A DNA stretch of 64,000 bases from Solirubrobacterales bacterium (GCA_020438355.1 JAGQUT010000003.1:122530-186529), one strand, 5' to 3'. Shown: positions 1 to 9,139, numbered from the stretch's first letter. Made by a program: numbers and translations. The notes: generated by a model from the sequence alone, not told the origin.

Positions 1-686
1 TCGGACCAATCCTCGCCGGCCAGGCGGAGATGGTCGTTGGCGACCGGGAAGTCACCGGAATCGACCATTTCTCGCCTGCCAAGAAGGGGCTCCAGAAGTT
101 CGGCAGCTGGGTCGTGAGGCAACTTTCGGACACCGAGGTCACCGACGCCACCTCCGGTTTTCGAGCTTACAACCGTGAGGCTGCGCTGCAGCTTCTGGTG
201 GTCGACAACTTCACCTACACGCTCGAGAGCCTGATCCAGGCAGGCAAGGGGAGCGTCGCCGTCGACGAAGTCAAGATCGCGACCAATCCCAAGACCCGCG
301 AGTCCAGGCTTTTCGGTTCCACCTCCACCTACGTGCGTCGCAACGGCCTGGCGATCCTCCGGATCTACACCCGTTACGAGCCGCTCAAGGTCTTTTCGCT
401 GCTCGGCTTCATCGCGGCGATCGCCGCCTTCGGTGCCTGGATGCCTTTCCTGACCGACTGGATACTCAACGGCGACCGTGACGGTCACCTCCAGTCGCTG
501 CTTCTCGGCGCGATGCTTTTCATCATCTCGATCCAGCTCTTCGCCCTCGGGATCATCGGCGACCTGCTGGCCGGACAGCGCGTCATGACCCAGCGCGTGT
601 ATGAGAGGGTCAGGCGAATCGAGCTCGAACTCGACGTCGAGCCGAGTCACCGCGTCGAACCGCCGCGGGATCGAAGCGCCGTCTAG
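1..686 (+). CDS. Family-2 glycosyltransferase, C-terminal part (5' end outside window)
   Basis: The reading frame is open from base 3 to the stop at 684-686, so about 227 C-terminal residues are visible and the N-terminal nucleotide-sugar site is missing. The visible part runs through a DATSGFRAYNRE segment typical of dolichol-phosphate-mannose-synthase-like GT2 enzymes, and ends with two hydrophobic helices (about residues 128-150 and 164-190 of the visible part) and a charged tail. Such enzymes move a sugar from a nucleotide donor to a polyprenyl phosphate or glycan at the membrane. A flippase starts 14 nt downstream on the same strand, which suggests a surface-glycan locus. The acceptor cannot be told from this fragment. 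The internal ATG at base 30 is not taken as the start because coding similarity continues upstream of it. Confidence 0.8.
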   Translation, partial: GPILAGQAEMVVGDREVTGIDHFSPAKKGLQKFGSWVVRQLSDTEVTDATSGFRAYNREAALQLLVVDNFTYTLESLIQAGKGSVAVDEVKIATNPKTRESRLFGSTSTYVRRNGLAILRIYTRYEPLKVFSLLGFIAAIAAFGAWMPFLTDWILNGDRDGHLQSLLLGAMLFIISIQLFALGIIGDLLAGQRVMTQRVYERVRRIELELDVEPSHRVEPPRDRSAV

Positions 687-700
687 TCCTACCAGTCCCT

Positions 701-2128
701 TTGAGCGACTCCCCCGAAAAAACCGAATCCTCGACCCGTGCATACGGGAGGTCGGTCGGGCTGCTGACCATCGGGGTCGGACTGACGGGAATCTTCACCT
801 ACGCCTACTTCCTGATCGCCTCGCATGACCTGAGCAAGGACAGCTACGGCGAGATAACCGTTCTGTGGTCGGCGGTCTTCATCACCGTGTCGACGCTCTA
901 CAGGCCGGTCGACCAGTTGCTGTCGCGTCACATCTCGGAGCACATCGAGCGGGGCGAGACCGACGTCGGACCGGTCCGGGTCGCAGCGAAGATCCAGGCT
1001 GTCCTGGCCCTGGCATTCGCCGTCCTCGCGCTGATCTTCAAAGGTCCCCTCGAGAACGGGCTCCTCGACGGCAACGAGGTCCTCTACTGGGTCTTCTTCT
1101 CCTCGGTCCTCTTCTACGCGGCCAGCTACTACGCCCGTGGCTACCTGGCCGGGCACCAGCAGTTCGGCCTGTTCACCACCCTGATCCTCTCCGAATCGGT
1201 TTTCCGGACGCTCTTCGCGGCCCTGGTCGCCTTCGGTCTGCTTTCCGGCCAGTCCTGGGTGGCGATGGGAATCGTCGCGGCCCCGTTGCTCAGCCTGATG
1301 GTGGTCCCCGTCGCGATCACCCGACGCAGCCGGCGCGAAGCGGAGGAGCGTGCCAGGTACGCAGAGGCGCATGGCGAGTCGCCGGAGGATGTCGATCAAG
1401 AGGAGAAGGAGGCCCGGGAAGAGTTTTCGATGTCCCACGGTGCGGGCTTCGTAGGCTCGGTCTTCCTGATCATGTTCAGCGAGCAGGTTTTCCTCAACGC
1501 CGGTCCGTTGGTGGTGAGCAGCGTCGAGGGCGCGGCCGCAGCCGGTTTCATCTTCAACGTTCTGATGATCGCCCGGGCCCCGCTCCAGCTCTTTCAGGCG
1601 GTCTCCACGTCGATCCTGCCCCACCTGACCGCCCTTCATTCGAGCAAGGACCCTGACGCCGAGAAGGAGTTCCATCACTCCGTCCGGATGGTGCTGCTCG
1701 GAATCACTGCCTTCACGGCGTTCACAGCCGCGGTCGTGATCATCGCCGGACCGAAGCTGATGCAGATCGCCTTCTCCGACAAGTTCACCTACGACCGCAC
1801 CGGCCTGCTGCTGATTACCGCAGGCATGGGCCTGTATCTGGCAGCGGTCACGATCAACCAGGCCTGCCTGGCCCAGGGTCAGGCCCGCCGCGCCTCGATC
1901 CGCTGGATCTCTTGCGCCGCCTTCTTTCTCGTCTGGACCCTGCTGCCCTTCATCAGTGACGCCAACCTGCGGGTCGAAATCGGCTTCGCGCTTACAGCCC
2001 TGCTACTGCTTCTGCTGCTCTTCGTGATCTACCTGCGACCGAAGGGAATCGAGGAAGACATCCCGGTCGAGGGCTCATCCGAAGCAATCGAGGCCAGACT
2101 GGCCGGCCTCGAAGACGCCTCTCCCTAA
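701..2128 (+). CDS. Polysaccharide flippase, MOP superfamily (Wzx/MATE-like)
   Basis: This 475-residue polytopic membrane protein has about 12-14 hydrophobic segments and a charged cytoplasmic loop near residues 205-245. The fold and length fit oligosaccharide/lipid-linked sugar flippases of the MOP superfamily, which turn undecaprenyl-linked units across the membrane. The start is a TTG 14 nt after the glycosyltransferase stop, with no earlier in-frame start free of that gene, so the two are probably cotranscribed. The gene ends convergently with rpe, sharing 4 bases. The substrate is unknown. The call to a MOP-type flippase rests on topology and neighbour, with no catalytic motif to confirm it. 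Confidence 0.72.
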   Translation: MSDSPEKTESSTRAYGRSVGLLTIGVGLTGIFTYAYFLIASHDLSKDSYGEITVLWSAVFITVSTLYRPVDQLLSRHISEHIERGETDVGPVRVAAKIQAVLALAFAVLALIFKGPLENGLLDGNEVLYWVFFSSVLFYAASYYARGYLAGHQQFGLFTTLILSESVFRTLFAALVAFGLLSGQSWVAMGIVAAPLLSLMVVPVAITRRSRREAEERARYAEAHGESPEDVDQEEKEAREEFSMSHGAGFVGSVFLIMFSEQVFLNAGPLVVSSVEGAAAAGFIFNVLMIARAPLQLFQAVSTSILPHLTALHSSKDPDAEKEFHHSVRMVLLGITAFTAFTAAVVIIAGPKLMQIAFSDKFTYDRTGLLLITAGMGLYLAAVTINQACLAQGQARRASIRWISCAAFFLVWTLLPFISDANLRVEIGFALTALLLLLLLFVIYLRPKGIEEDIPVEGSSEAIEARLAGLEDASP

Positions 2129-2835
2129 CCCGATTCGGCTGCGGAGTGAATGTCCGCGTAGGCCTGGGCCGGGTCGTCGGCACCGAAGATTGCCGACCCG
2201 GCGACCAGCAGGGTGGCACCCGCGGCGGCCATGGGGCCGGCCGTCTTCGTTCCAATGCCGCCGTCGACTTCGATCAGAACGTCCTCGCCGAGAAGGGACC
2301 GCATCCGCCTGACCTTGTCCGGCGAGCTTTCGATGAAGGGCTGACCTCCCCAGCCGGGGTTGACGGTCATGACGAGAACCTCGTCGACCATTCCACCCAG
2401 CTCCGAGAGCGTTTCGACCGGGGTGCCGGGGTTGATCGCGACCCCGGCCAGACAGCCGAGTTCTCGAATGGCGTGGCAGCAGCGGTGCGCATGCGGAGTC
2501 GCTTCCTCGTGGAAAACGATCGAGTCGGCGCCGGCCTTCGCGAAGTCCTCGAACTGGCGGTCAGGGTCCTCGATCATCAGGTGCACGTCCACCACGCCAC
2601 CGGCGTCATGAACCTGGTCGGCAATCCCCGAGAGAACCAGGGGACCGATGGTTATGGGCGGAACGAACTGGCCGTCCATGACGTCGAAGTGGATCACCCT
2701 CGCTCCGGCATCCATCACTTCGGCGATCTGGGCGCCGAGCCTCCCGAAATCAGAGGAAAGAATCGAAGGGGCGATGCGGATTCCCTTGAAGGCATCCGGC
2801 ACTGGTGTTTCCGCGGTTCGGGGCTGGTTGGTCAT
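2125..2835 (-). CDS. rpe: Ribulose-phosphate 3-epimerase
   Basis: Interconverts ribulose 5-phosphate and xylulose 5-phosphate in the pentose phosphate pathway. The 236-residue protein is a TIM barrel carrying the family signatures: IAPSILSSDF near residue 20, HFDVMDGQFVPP with the metal-binding His and the catalytic Asp, VHLMIEDP, MTVNPGWGGQPF and the phosphate-binding EVDGGI near the C-terminus. The length is normal. The ATG has a GGAA element 3-6 nt upstream. It is the last gene of the priA-def-fmt-rsmB run on this strand, an arrangement common in actinobacteria, and its stop overlaps the convergent flippase stop by 4 bases. Confidence 0.95.
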   Translation of the reverse strand: MTNQPRTAETPVPDAFKGIRIAPSILSSDFGRLGAQIAEVMDAGARVIHFDVMDGQFVPPITIGPLVLSGIADQVHDAGGVVDVHLMIEDPDRQFEDFAKAGADSIVFHEEATPHAHRCCHAIRELGCLAGVAINPGTPVETLSELGGMVDEVLVMTVNPGWGGQPFIESSPDKVRRMRSLLGEDVLIEVDGGIGTKTAGPMAAAGATLLVAGSAIFGADDPAQAYADIHSAAESG

Positions 2836-2854
2836 CGTTTCCGGTGGTTGTATT

Positions 2855-3094
2855 TCAGATCGGCTGGAGCATCGAGGCGCCGCAACTCTGGCAGCTCATG
2901 TCCTCGGTGGTGCTCATTCTGGCGATCGTCTGGTGTTCGCCGCAGTTCGGGCACTGGGACACCAGCTCGTATCGGGAGAGGCAGTAGACGCAGCGAAACC
3001 TCCCTGGCAGCTGGGTTGGCCTGAGCCATGGTTCTCCGCAACCGGGGCATGGTGGACGGCGGTCGACCGTTGTCTTCTCTGACTCTGTCGCCAT
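2855..3094 (-). CDS. Small zinc-ribbon protein, YfgJ-like
   Basis: A 79-residue protein with four CxxC pairs (CPGC, CVYC, CPNC, CQSC) spaced to form two zinc ribbons. The layout resembles the small zinc-ribbon family that includes E. coli YfgJ. No enzyme domain is present and the function is not known. It sits between rsmB and rpe on the same strand, 19 nt upstream of rpe, so it is probably cotranscribed with them. A GATAAT hexamer ends exactly 6 nt before the ATG (3101-3106), which would allow a leaderless transcript from here. Confidence is high that it is a gene and low on its role. Confidence 0.75.
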   Translation of the reverse strand: MATESEKTTVDRRPPCPGCGEPWLRPTQLPGRFRCVYCLSRYELVSQCPNCGEHQTIARMSTTEDMSCQSCGASMLQPI

Positions 3095-3140
3095 GGGGCG
3101 ATTATCCCCGACCGTCCGGCTGTCAGAGGCGAACGGACGC

Positions 3141-4487
3141 TCAGACCGTGAATCGGGCGATGAAGAAGCCGGTCGTTCGGTCCCGGTCCGGCATCAGCTG
3201 GATGAACCTTGTGTCATGAGGATCGGCAAGACCGGGCGCCCGGGAGCCGAGATCATCGATGGTCAGTCCATGCCTCTCGGCAAGCTCGATTGCCTGGCTT
3301 GAGTTCTCCCGCCGGGAGATCGTGCAGGTCGAGTAAACGAGGCTCCCACCCTCCCTGATGAACGCGACGGCACGATCGAGGATCTCCGACTGGAGCCTGG
3401 CGACCCTCTCGATCAGCGCCGGAGATTTACGCCAGCGCGCGTCCGGCCTTGACGAGAGCGCCCCGAGATCGGAGCAGGGGGCATCGACCAGGACCCGGTC
3501 GAAATCACTGAGGATCTCGCTTTCCCGGGCGTCCGCCTCGACCACCAGGCCGTGATGGAAGCCGAGGCGCTCCAGTTGCAGGGCGACTTCCGCTGCCCTT
3601 TCCTCGACCGGCTCGATCGACACCATGTTGCCCATCCGCCCCACCCTTGCGGCGATCTGTCCTGTCTTTATTCCCGGCCCGGCGCAAAGGTCAAGGACCC
3701 TCTCTTCCGGCATCGGGTCGAGCACCTCGACCACTGCGGCGGATCCGCGGGACTGCGAAACGACCAGACCTTCGCCGGTCGCTTCCTCGATCGCGGCGAG
3801 GCTGCCGCGGGCGATCAGCAACTCGGCTGGCGCCAGGGGCCATGGTCCGGCGGCGGGAGTCAGCTCGAGGTCCGGTCCGGAGAAGCGTTCGATCGCCTCC
3901 TCGACAGTGATCCGGGCGGTGTTGACCCGGACAGCTTTCTCGGCCGGCAGGTTGGCGGCCTTCATCAGGGCCCTGGCCCTCTCAGGTCCGAGTTCTTCCC
4001 ACCAGAGACGGGCGAGCCAGTCAGGGAAGGAGTGCGAGACGGCTGCCTCCTCCGGGGTGGATTCGAGTACGAGCCTTTTCAGGAGCGAATCGCGTTCCCG
4101 GAGCGTGCGCCGGAGAAGTGCGTTACAGAACCCGGCTGCGTGGTCGGCTCCCGCCTCCCTGACAAGACTCACCGCCTGGTCGACCGCGGCGTGGTCAGGG
4201 GTGCCGTCGGCATAGAGCAATTCGAAGATCCCGAGCCTGAGTGCCGCGACGACCGGCGGGTCGGGGCGTCTTCCCTTCTGCTTCATGAAGGAGGCCACAA
4301 CCCAGTCGGTCGTCCCCTTGCGCTGAACTGCGCCGAAAGCGAGGCGCTGGGCCTGCGAGCGGATGCGGCCGGAAATCCCCGCCTGAACGGCCTCTTCCCG
4401 AAACGCCGACTCGGTGTGTTCGTCGTCCTCGAAGGTGCGGCGAAGGACCGCGAACGCAACCTGCCGCTCGGGCGTGACCCGACTCAA
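3141..4487 (-). CDS. rsmB: 16S rRNA (cytosine967-C5)-methyltransferase
   Basis: RsmB/Sun methylates C967 of 16S rRNA using S-adenosylmethionine. The N-terminal NusB-like helical domain (about residues 1-140) is followed by a RsmF-type domain and a Rossmann methyltransferase domain. The SAM site reads VLDLCAGPGIKTG; the two catalytic cysteines lie in DAPCSDLGALSSRPD and in YSTCTISRREN. The open frame runs on upstream into fmt, but family proteins begin as SRVTPxRxVA, so the TTG at 4487 is chosen, giving 448 residues. This leaves about 136 nt between rsmB and fmt in which no gene was found. Confidence 0.92.
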   Translation of the reverse strand: MSRVTPERQVAFAVLRRTFEDDEHTESAFREEAVQAGISGRIRSQAQRLAFGAVQRKGTTDWVVASFMKQKGRRPDPPVVAALRLGIFELLYADGTPDHAAVDQAVSLVREAGADHAAGFCNALLRRTLRERDSLLKRLVLESTPEEAAVSHSFPDWLARLWWEELGPERARALMKAANLPAEKAVRVNTARITVEEAIERFSGPDLELTPAAGPWPLAPAELLIARGSLAAIEEATGEGLVVSQSRGSAAVVEVLDPMPEERVLDLCAGPGIKTGQIAARVGRMGNMVSIEPVEERAAEVALQLERLGFHHGLVVEADARESEILSDFDRVLVDAPCSDLGALSSRPDARWRKSPALIERVARLQSEILDRAVAFIREGGSLVYSTCTISRRENSSQAIELAERHGLTIDDLGSRAPGLADPHDTRFIQLMPDRDRTTGFFIARFTV

Positions 4488-4623
4488 GGGAGACCGTTGC
4501 CCTTCGGGGTCGTGGTCAAGACGTCCCGAAGGTATGGGGCCGTGAGCTGCCGGGAGGCGAGGAGAGCGGCGAAAGACGGGCTGGTTGCCCGGCGTTGCCG
4601 TTCGACGAAGAAGTCCCGGCCGC

Positions 4624-5544
4624 TCACGGATCCAGACCGAGGACAGAGTCTTGACCACGGCCCCTAAACCAGGCGTCGCCGTCCATCTCTTTCTTTCCGG
4701 GGGGCTGCACACGGTCGAGGCGGACGGCACCATCGCCGCATCCCAGAACCGGCCACCCCTCGAGTTCGGCGAACTCGCCGCTGCCGGGCCCCGATTCGAG
4801 CACCGTCGTGGCACGCACCCCGAGGCGTTCCTCCTCACCAAGGGGCAACCATGCGCCGATATGAGGGGTCAGCCCGCGGACCTGGTCGTGGACGCTCCCC
4901 GCGCTGTTTGAGGGGTCGATCTCCCTGTCCGGGCCGGTGATCTTTTCGGCGTAGGTGACGCCTTCTTCCCCCTGTTCCACCCAATCGATTTCTCCGGACC
5001 GGGCTGCCCTGAGTCCTTCCACCAGCAGTCGGCCACCGATCTCGGCGAGGCGGGCGGAAAGGTCGCCAAAGTTTTCGTCGGGGCCGATTGGTGTCTTTTC
5101 CCTTAGAGCGACCGGGCCGGAGTCGAGGCCGGCGACCAGTCGCATCACGCAGACCCCGGTTTCCCTGTCGCCCTCCATGATCGCCCTCTCCACGGGGGCG
5201 GCTCCCCGCCAGCGGGGCAGAAGCGATGGATGCACGTTCAGCATTGGCAGTTCGGTCAGAAGCGGTTCCTTGATCAGCTGGCCAAATGCGCAAATGGAAG
5301 CCCAATCGCCCCCGGCCTCGAGAATCCGGGCGCGGTCTTCCTCCTCGTTCACGTTGCCGGACTTGAGAACGGCAATGCCCAGCTCATCGGCTCGCTGGGC
5401 TACCGGCGAGGGCTGTTCCTTCCTTCCCCGTCCGCGTTTGCGGTCAGGCAGAGTCACGACAAGGTCGGGCTTCTGCTCGGATGCCGCGAGGATTCCCAGC
5501 ACGGTCGCAGCAAAGTCCGATGTTCCAAGGTAGACGCCGGGCAT
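4624..5544 (-). CDS. fmt: Methionyl-tRNA formyltransferase
   Basis: Formylates initiator Met-tRNA with 10-formyl-tetrahydrofolate. The 306-residue protein shows the N-terminal hydrolase-type formyltransferase domain with the SLLPRWRGAAPVERAI segment (family signature SLLPxxRGAAPI) and the following ETGV and GLDSGP elements, then the C-terminal OB-like tRNA-binding domain (about residues 205-306). It starts with ATG 5 nt after the def stop, the classical def-fmt pair that handles the formyl group at both ends of protein synthesis. The length matches the family. Confidence 0.95.
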   Translation of the reverse strand: MPGVYLGTSDFAATVLGILAASEQKPDLVVTLPDRKRGRGRKEQPSPVAQRADELGIAVLKSGNVNEEEDRARILEAGGDWASICAFGQLIKEPLLTELPMLNVHPSLLPRWRGAAPVERAIMEGDRETGVCVMRLVAGLDSGPVALREKTPIGPDENFGDLSARLAEIGGRLLVEGLRAARSGEIDWVEQGEEGVTYAEKITGPDREIDPSNSAGSVHDQVRGLTPHIGAWLPLGEEERLGVRATTVLESGPGSGEFAELEGWPVLGCGDGAVRLDRVQPPGKKEMDGDAWFRGRGQDSVLGLDP

Positions 5545-5549
5545 CGCGG

Positions 5550-6236
5550 TCAGTCGTCGTGCGGCGAGTAGCTCTCGCCTCGACGGAGAGCCTTGAGGGC
5601 TCCCTTGCGCTGCTTCTTCTCGGTCCGGTCGAGGATCAGGACACCGTCAAGGTGATCGATCTCGTGCTGAAGAACCCTGGCCTCGTGTCCGGATGCCTCG
5701 ATCAGCACTTCCGCCCCGGTCCGGTCCTGGCCTCTGACCCGCGCGTACAGGGGACGGTCTACCTCGACGATCACACGGGGAATGCTTAGACAGCCTTCAG
5801 GTGAGCTCTCCGTTTCCTCCGAAAGCCACTCGATAACCGGGTTCACAAGTTCCTGCGGGGTCGCGTCACCGTTGGTCTGGAAGACGAGAAGCCGGCGCAG
5901 TTTGCCGACCTGGGTTGCGGCGAGCCCGACGCCGAGACCGTCCTTCATGAGTTCGACCATCCGCTCGATCTCGTCGGAGAGAGCCTGGTCGAACTCGGTC
6001 ACGGCGGATGCCTTGCTCTTCAGCACCGGATCGCCGAACTGGACGATCTGCGCCAGGGCGGCCTCGCGTCGCCTGAGGGTTTCCTCGTCATATCCCCGAA
6101 CCGGCTCTTCGCCACCTTCGGGTTCGACCTCGACCTCGGCCGCTTCGGCAGAGAGGGCCTCTTCCGCCCGCGCCATTCCTTCGGCGTAGGCGGCCGCTTC
6201 TTCGCTCAGGGTCGCTGTTTCTTCCTCGGAAGCCAT
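5550..6236 (-). CDS. def: Peptide deformylase with acidic N-terminal extension
   Basis: Removes the formyl group from nascent proteins. All three metallo-deformylase motifs are present: GVGLAATQVG, EGCLSIP and HEIDHLDGVL, supplying the Cys and two His metal ligands and the catalytic Glu. The ATG at 6236 gives 228 residues. The first 55 or so residues are a Glu/Ala-rich stretch ahead of the usual start of the domain (QIVQFGDPVLK), an unusual extension of unknown purpose. The open frame extends another 42 codons upstream, but those codons look non-coding. A TAAACT box ends 8 nt before this ATG, consistent with a very short or absent leader. Confidence 0.92.
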   Translation of the reverse strand: MASEEETATLSEEAAAYAEGMARAEEALSAEAAEVEVEPEGGEEPVRGYDEETLRRREAALAQIVQFGDPVLKSKASAVTEFDQALSDEIERMVELMKDGLGVGLAATQVGKLRRLLVFQTNGDATPQELVNPVIEWLSEETESSPEGCLSIPRVIVEVDRPLYARVRGQDRTGAEVLIEASGHEARVLQHEIDHLDGVLILDRTEKKQRKGALKALRRGESYSPHDD

Positions 6237-6244
6237 CGCCGCCG

Positions 6245-6250
6245 AGTTTA
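6245..6250 (-). promoter_or_regulatory. Candidate -10 box for def
   Basis: TAAACT on the minus strand, ending 8 nt before the def ATG, the same geometry as the other start-proximal TANNNT boxes in this window. It would place the transcription start at or within 1-2 nt of the start codon. No convincing -35 at 17 nt. Confidence 0.4.
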
Positions 6251-6258
6251 CGGACTTG

Positions 6259-6810
6259 TCAATCGGGACCGGAGAACATCTGGTCCAGACACACCTTGTC
6301 TCCGTAGCGCTTTTTCGCCCACTTGCGAAAGGATTTCTCGAGCGGACCCTTCTCCAGAACAAGGCAATCCCTTTCCGGTGACGGGTAGCTCCCTACCTCC
6401 CATGGACGAAAACCAGGAGCCTTGAGTTCGCCCTGCCTGATCTTCTGAAGGTCGCGGCCAACCTGGCGCTGGAAACGAAGCAGGAAAGACCAGGTGTAGG
6501 TCCGACGCTCGATCACGTACCTGCCACGGTTGAGCGGGAACAGGTCTTCCAGCCTCTGCTCCCACAGGTCCTGACCGCGGGTGAAGGCGAAGTGAAATGT
6601 GAAGGGACCCTGGAATGCGACTGGCGTAACCCAATAGCCGCCATATGAACCGGGCCAGAATTCGGCTGCGTGTTTGTCCGCCTTTCCTCCGGTTCGAATG
6701 TCAGCAGCGTCCAGAGGATCCCTCCCCTTCGCGTCCGCCGCGCTCGAAAGCCCAAAGCTAATGATGAAAGTGGCCAGCAAGGCCACTACCGAGATCCTCA
6801 CGATTCTCAT
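6259..6810 (-). CDS. Secreted protein of unknown function
   Basis: A 183-residue protein with a clear signal peptide: Met-Arg-Ile-Val-Arg start, a hydrophobic core (residues 7-24) and an AxA-type cleavage site at about SSAADA|KG. The mature part is rich in aromatic and basic residues and has two cysteines (near residues 148 and 173), which could form a disulfide. No family was recognised. The ATG is preceded by a purine-rich GGGAAGGGGAT element, so it is probably translated from a normal leader. It interrupts the priA-def-fmt run on the same strand; nothing ties its role to those genes. Confidence 0.7.
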   Translation of the reverse strand: MRIVRISVVALLATFIISFGLSSAADAKGRDPLDAADIRTGGKADKHAAEFWPGSYGGYWVTPVAFQGPFTFHFAFTRGQDLWEQRLEDLFPLNRGRYVIERRTYTWSFLLRFQRQVGRDLQKIRQGELKAPGFRPWEVGSYPSPERDCLVLEKGPLEKSFRKWAKKRYGDKVCLDQMFSGPD

Positions 6811-6885
6811 GTATCCCCTTCCCTAGGTGACTGGTCTTCATTCAACCCTCGCGTCGATCGCTAGTTGCGCCCGCGAGTCCCCGCC

Positions 6886-9075
6886 CTATTGCGGGTCGAC
6901 GTCTATCGAGATGGTCATTCCGTTCAGGGACCGGTCGGCGATCAGGGACTCGATGGTCCCGTGGACGGCCTCGATCGACTCGTTGCGGGTGCCGGAACGG
7001 ATCAGGATCCGTCGACGGAACCGATTGCGAGCCCTGAACATGGGCGCTGGCCCCAGCATTTCCGCTCCGGGAGGAAGGGATGAATCGAGCTTGCCGGCAA
7101 CAAGGTTGGCTGCCTGTTCCACGTCCGGCTCGCCTTCGGCCGCGAGCTGGATCCGGATCAGGTGGGAGAAGGGCGGGTAGCCGAGCTCCCGCCGCCGCTC
7201 GAGCTCACCGGTCAGGAAGCCGGTCGAGTCATGAGTGGCTGCGTGACTGATCGCAGGGTTGTGCGGCGCCAGGGTCTGCACAATGACCTTTCCTCCAGCT
7301 TTGCTGCGACCGCTCCGGCCGGCCAGCTGCGTGACCAGCGAGAAGGTTCTCTCCTCGGCGCGGAAGTCAGGAAACCGGAGCGTTGCGTCGGCGTCGAGGA
7401 TCGCCGCAAGCGTCACTTCCGGGAAGTCGTGCCCCTTGGCGACCATCTGGGTCCCGACCAGTACCGCGCTCTCTTCCCTGTCGAAGGCCGAAAGGATGCG
7501 GGCATGACCGCCCGGTCCGGCGCTGGTGTCGGCGTCGAGCCTGAAAACCGGCATCGGAGCGAGCTGCTCGGCCAGAAGCCTTTCGATCCTCTGGGTTCCG
7601 GCTCCGGTCTGCGAAAGGGTCGTGCCCCCGCATTCGGAGCAGTTTCTGGCCAGCGGTTCGGCGTGGTTGCAGTGATGACAGATCAATTGATCCGATTCGC
7701 GGTGGACGATCAGGGAGACGTCACAGTTCGGGCATCCCCAGTGGTGACCGCAGGTCTGGCATGTAAGCCACGGTGCGAAACCGCGACGGTTGATCATCAC
7801 GATCGCCTTCTCTCCCCGGTCGCGAACCTCCGAGAGTGCTTCCCAGGTTCGCCGGTGGATCGGCCCCTGGCGCGGGTCCGAGTCCCGCATGTCCACCAGC
7901 TCGACCGGGGGCATTGCCTGACCGTCGACCCTTGAAGGCAGGTCTATGCGATCCAGCCGCTCCCAGCTCTCGGGCCGGGGCGTGGCGGTGCCGAGAACCA
8001 GCAGGGCGCCGGAATCAATAGCCCGCCTTCGAGCAACATCTCGCGCGTCGTATCTGGGGTCGCCCTCCTGCTTGTAGGAAGGGTCGTGCTCCTCATCGAT
8101 CACGATGAGGCCGAGGTTCCCGAGGGGCGCGAAGACGGCGGAGCGCGGACCAACGCAGACGGTTGCTTCACCCGACCGGAGTCTTTGCCACTCATCGAAT
8201 CTCTGGCCTGCCGTCAGGGCCGAGTGAAGGACGGCGACCCTGTCCCCGAGCCTGGCCTGGAACCTGCCGACCGCCTGCGGGGTGAGACCGATCTCCGGCA
8301 CGAGCACGATCGCCGTCCGACCCCGGGAAAGCACCTCCTCCACCACTGCGAGATATACCTCGGTCTTGCCGGAGCCGGTCACTCCGGCAAGCAGGACGCC
8401 CTCACCTGCCCCCGGGTCCTCAAGCTTCCCGACCAGATCCGCCACCGCAGCGGCCTGTGCCCCTGTCAGCTCTGGGGCCGCCCCGGGTGCCGTTCCCACG
8501 GAAGCGCCCTCGGGCCTCCTGCGAACGTTCACCTCGCGGCGCTCGATCAGCCCGCGATTGGCCAGGCGCCGCAGGGTCGATGAGTCCACGCCGGCCCGCG
8601 CTGCCAGTTGCCGGCCAGTGAGGTCGCCTTCGAGCAGCTGCTGAAGGGCCAACTGCTGCTTTGCCCCGAGCCGTTCGCTCCCATCAAGCACTTCCCGCCC
8701 TGCGGCGGTGATCGAGTTGAGCTTCTCGACCCGGAATCTCGTTCGCTCTCCGCCCGTCCCGGTGCCTGGCGGCAACACCAGGCCGAGCCCGCGTGCCGGA
8801 GTCGAGCAGTACTCGGCCGCGATCCATCGACCAAGTTCGATCAGCTCCGGACTGGTACCCGTGCCCAGCACCCGGACAGGCTCCGCCAGCTTCTCGGGAG
8901 GGAACTCCGAATCCTCTGCGATCTCGACGACCACGCCGGTGATCCGACGCCTGCCGAATGGAACCTCCAGCACGGTGCCAACCGTCACCTCGCCGAGCCG
9001 CTCCGGGATCAGGTAGTCGAACGGACCCCGCAGAGCGCGGGCCGTCGTCAGCGGCTCGACCCTGGCGATGGACAC
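6886..9075 (-). CDS. priA: Primosomal protein N' (replication restart helicase PriA)
   Basis: PriA reloads the replisome at stalled forks. The 729-residue protein has the N-terminal 3'-DNA-binding domain (VPFGRRRITGVV), a superfamily-2 helicase core with Walker A GVTGSGKTEVY and the DEEHD Walker B box, the zinc-binding insert with eight cysteines in CxxC-type pairs (from CQTCGHHWGCPNC to NCSECGG), and a C-terminal domain ending in FRRRILIR. Length and motifs are complete, although some actinobacterial PriA lack a full helicase set. The start is GTG. It heads the minus-strand run toward def and fmt. Confidence 0.95.
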   Translation of the reverse strand: MSIARVEPLTTARALRGPFDYLIPERLGEVTVGTVLEVPFGRRRITGVVVEIAEDSEFPPEKLAEPVRVLGTGTSPELIELGRWIAAEYCSTPARGLGLVLPPGTGTGGERTRFRVEKLNSITAAGREVLDGSERLGAKQQLALQQLLEGDLTGRQLAARAGVDSSTLRRLANRGLIERREVNVRRRPEGASVGTAPGAAPELTGAQAAAVADLVGKLEDPGAGEGVLLAGVTGSGKTEVYLAVVEEVLSRGRTAIVLVPEIGLTPQAVGRFQARLGDRVAVLHSALTAGQRFDEWQRLRSGEATVCVGPRSAVFAPLGNLGLIVIDEEHDPSYKQEGDPRYDARDVARRRAIDSGALLVLGTATPRPESWERLDRIDLPSRVDGQAMPPVELVDMRDSDPRQGPIHRRTWEALSEVRDRGEKAIVMINRRGFAPWLTCQTCGHHWGCPNCDVSLIVHRESDQLICHHCNHAEPLARNCSECGGTTLSQTGAGTQRIERLLAEQLAPMPVFRLDADTSAGPGGHARILSAFDREESAVLVGTQMVAKGHDFPEVTLAAILDADATLRFPDFRAEERTFSLVTQLAGRSGRSKAGGKVIVQTLAPHNPAISHAATHDSTGFLTGELERRRELGYPPFSHLIRIQLAAEGEPDVEQAANLVAGKLDSSLPPGAEMLGPAPMFRARNRFRRRILIRSGTRNESIEAVHGTIESLIADRSLNGMTISIDVDPQ

Positions 9076-9127
9076 CGACTGAAGATACGAGACGGACCGG
9101 CCTCAACACGGGTCCGCCCCGGTCGAT

Positions 9128-9133
9128 TATGCT
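9128..9133 (+). promoter_or_regulatory. Leaderless promoter -10 box for PH-domain gene
   Basis: TATGCT followed by exactly 6 nt and then the GTG start at 9140. The transcription start would coincide with the start codon; there is no Shine-Dalgarno element. Confidence 0.5.
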
Positions 9134-9139
9134 CGCGCC

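Noticed and set aside
4488..4841. Upstream extension of the rsmB frame into fmt
   Set aside because: RsmB proteins begin near SRVTPxR; the extension lies partly inside fmt and has no family similarity. 4488-4623 holds no other gene.
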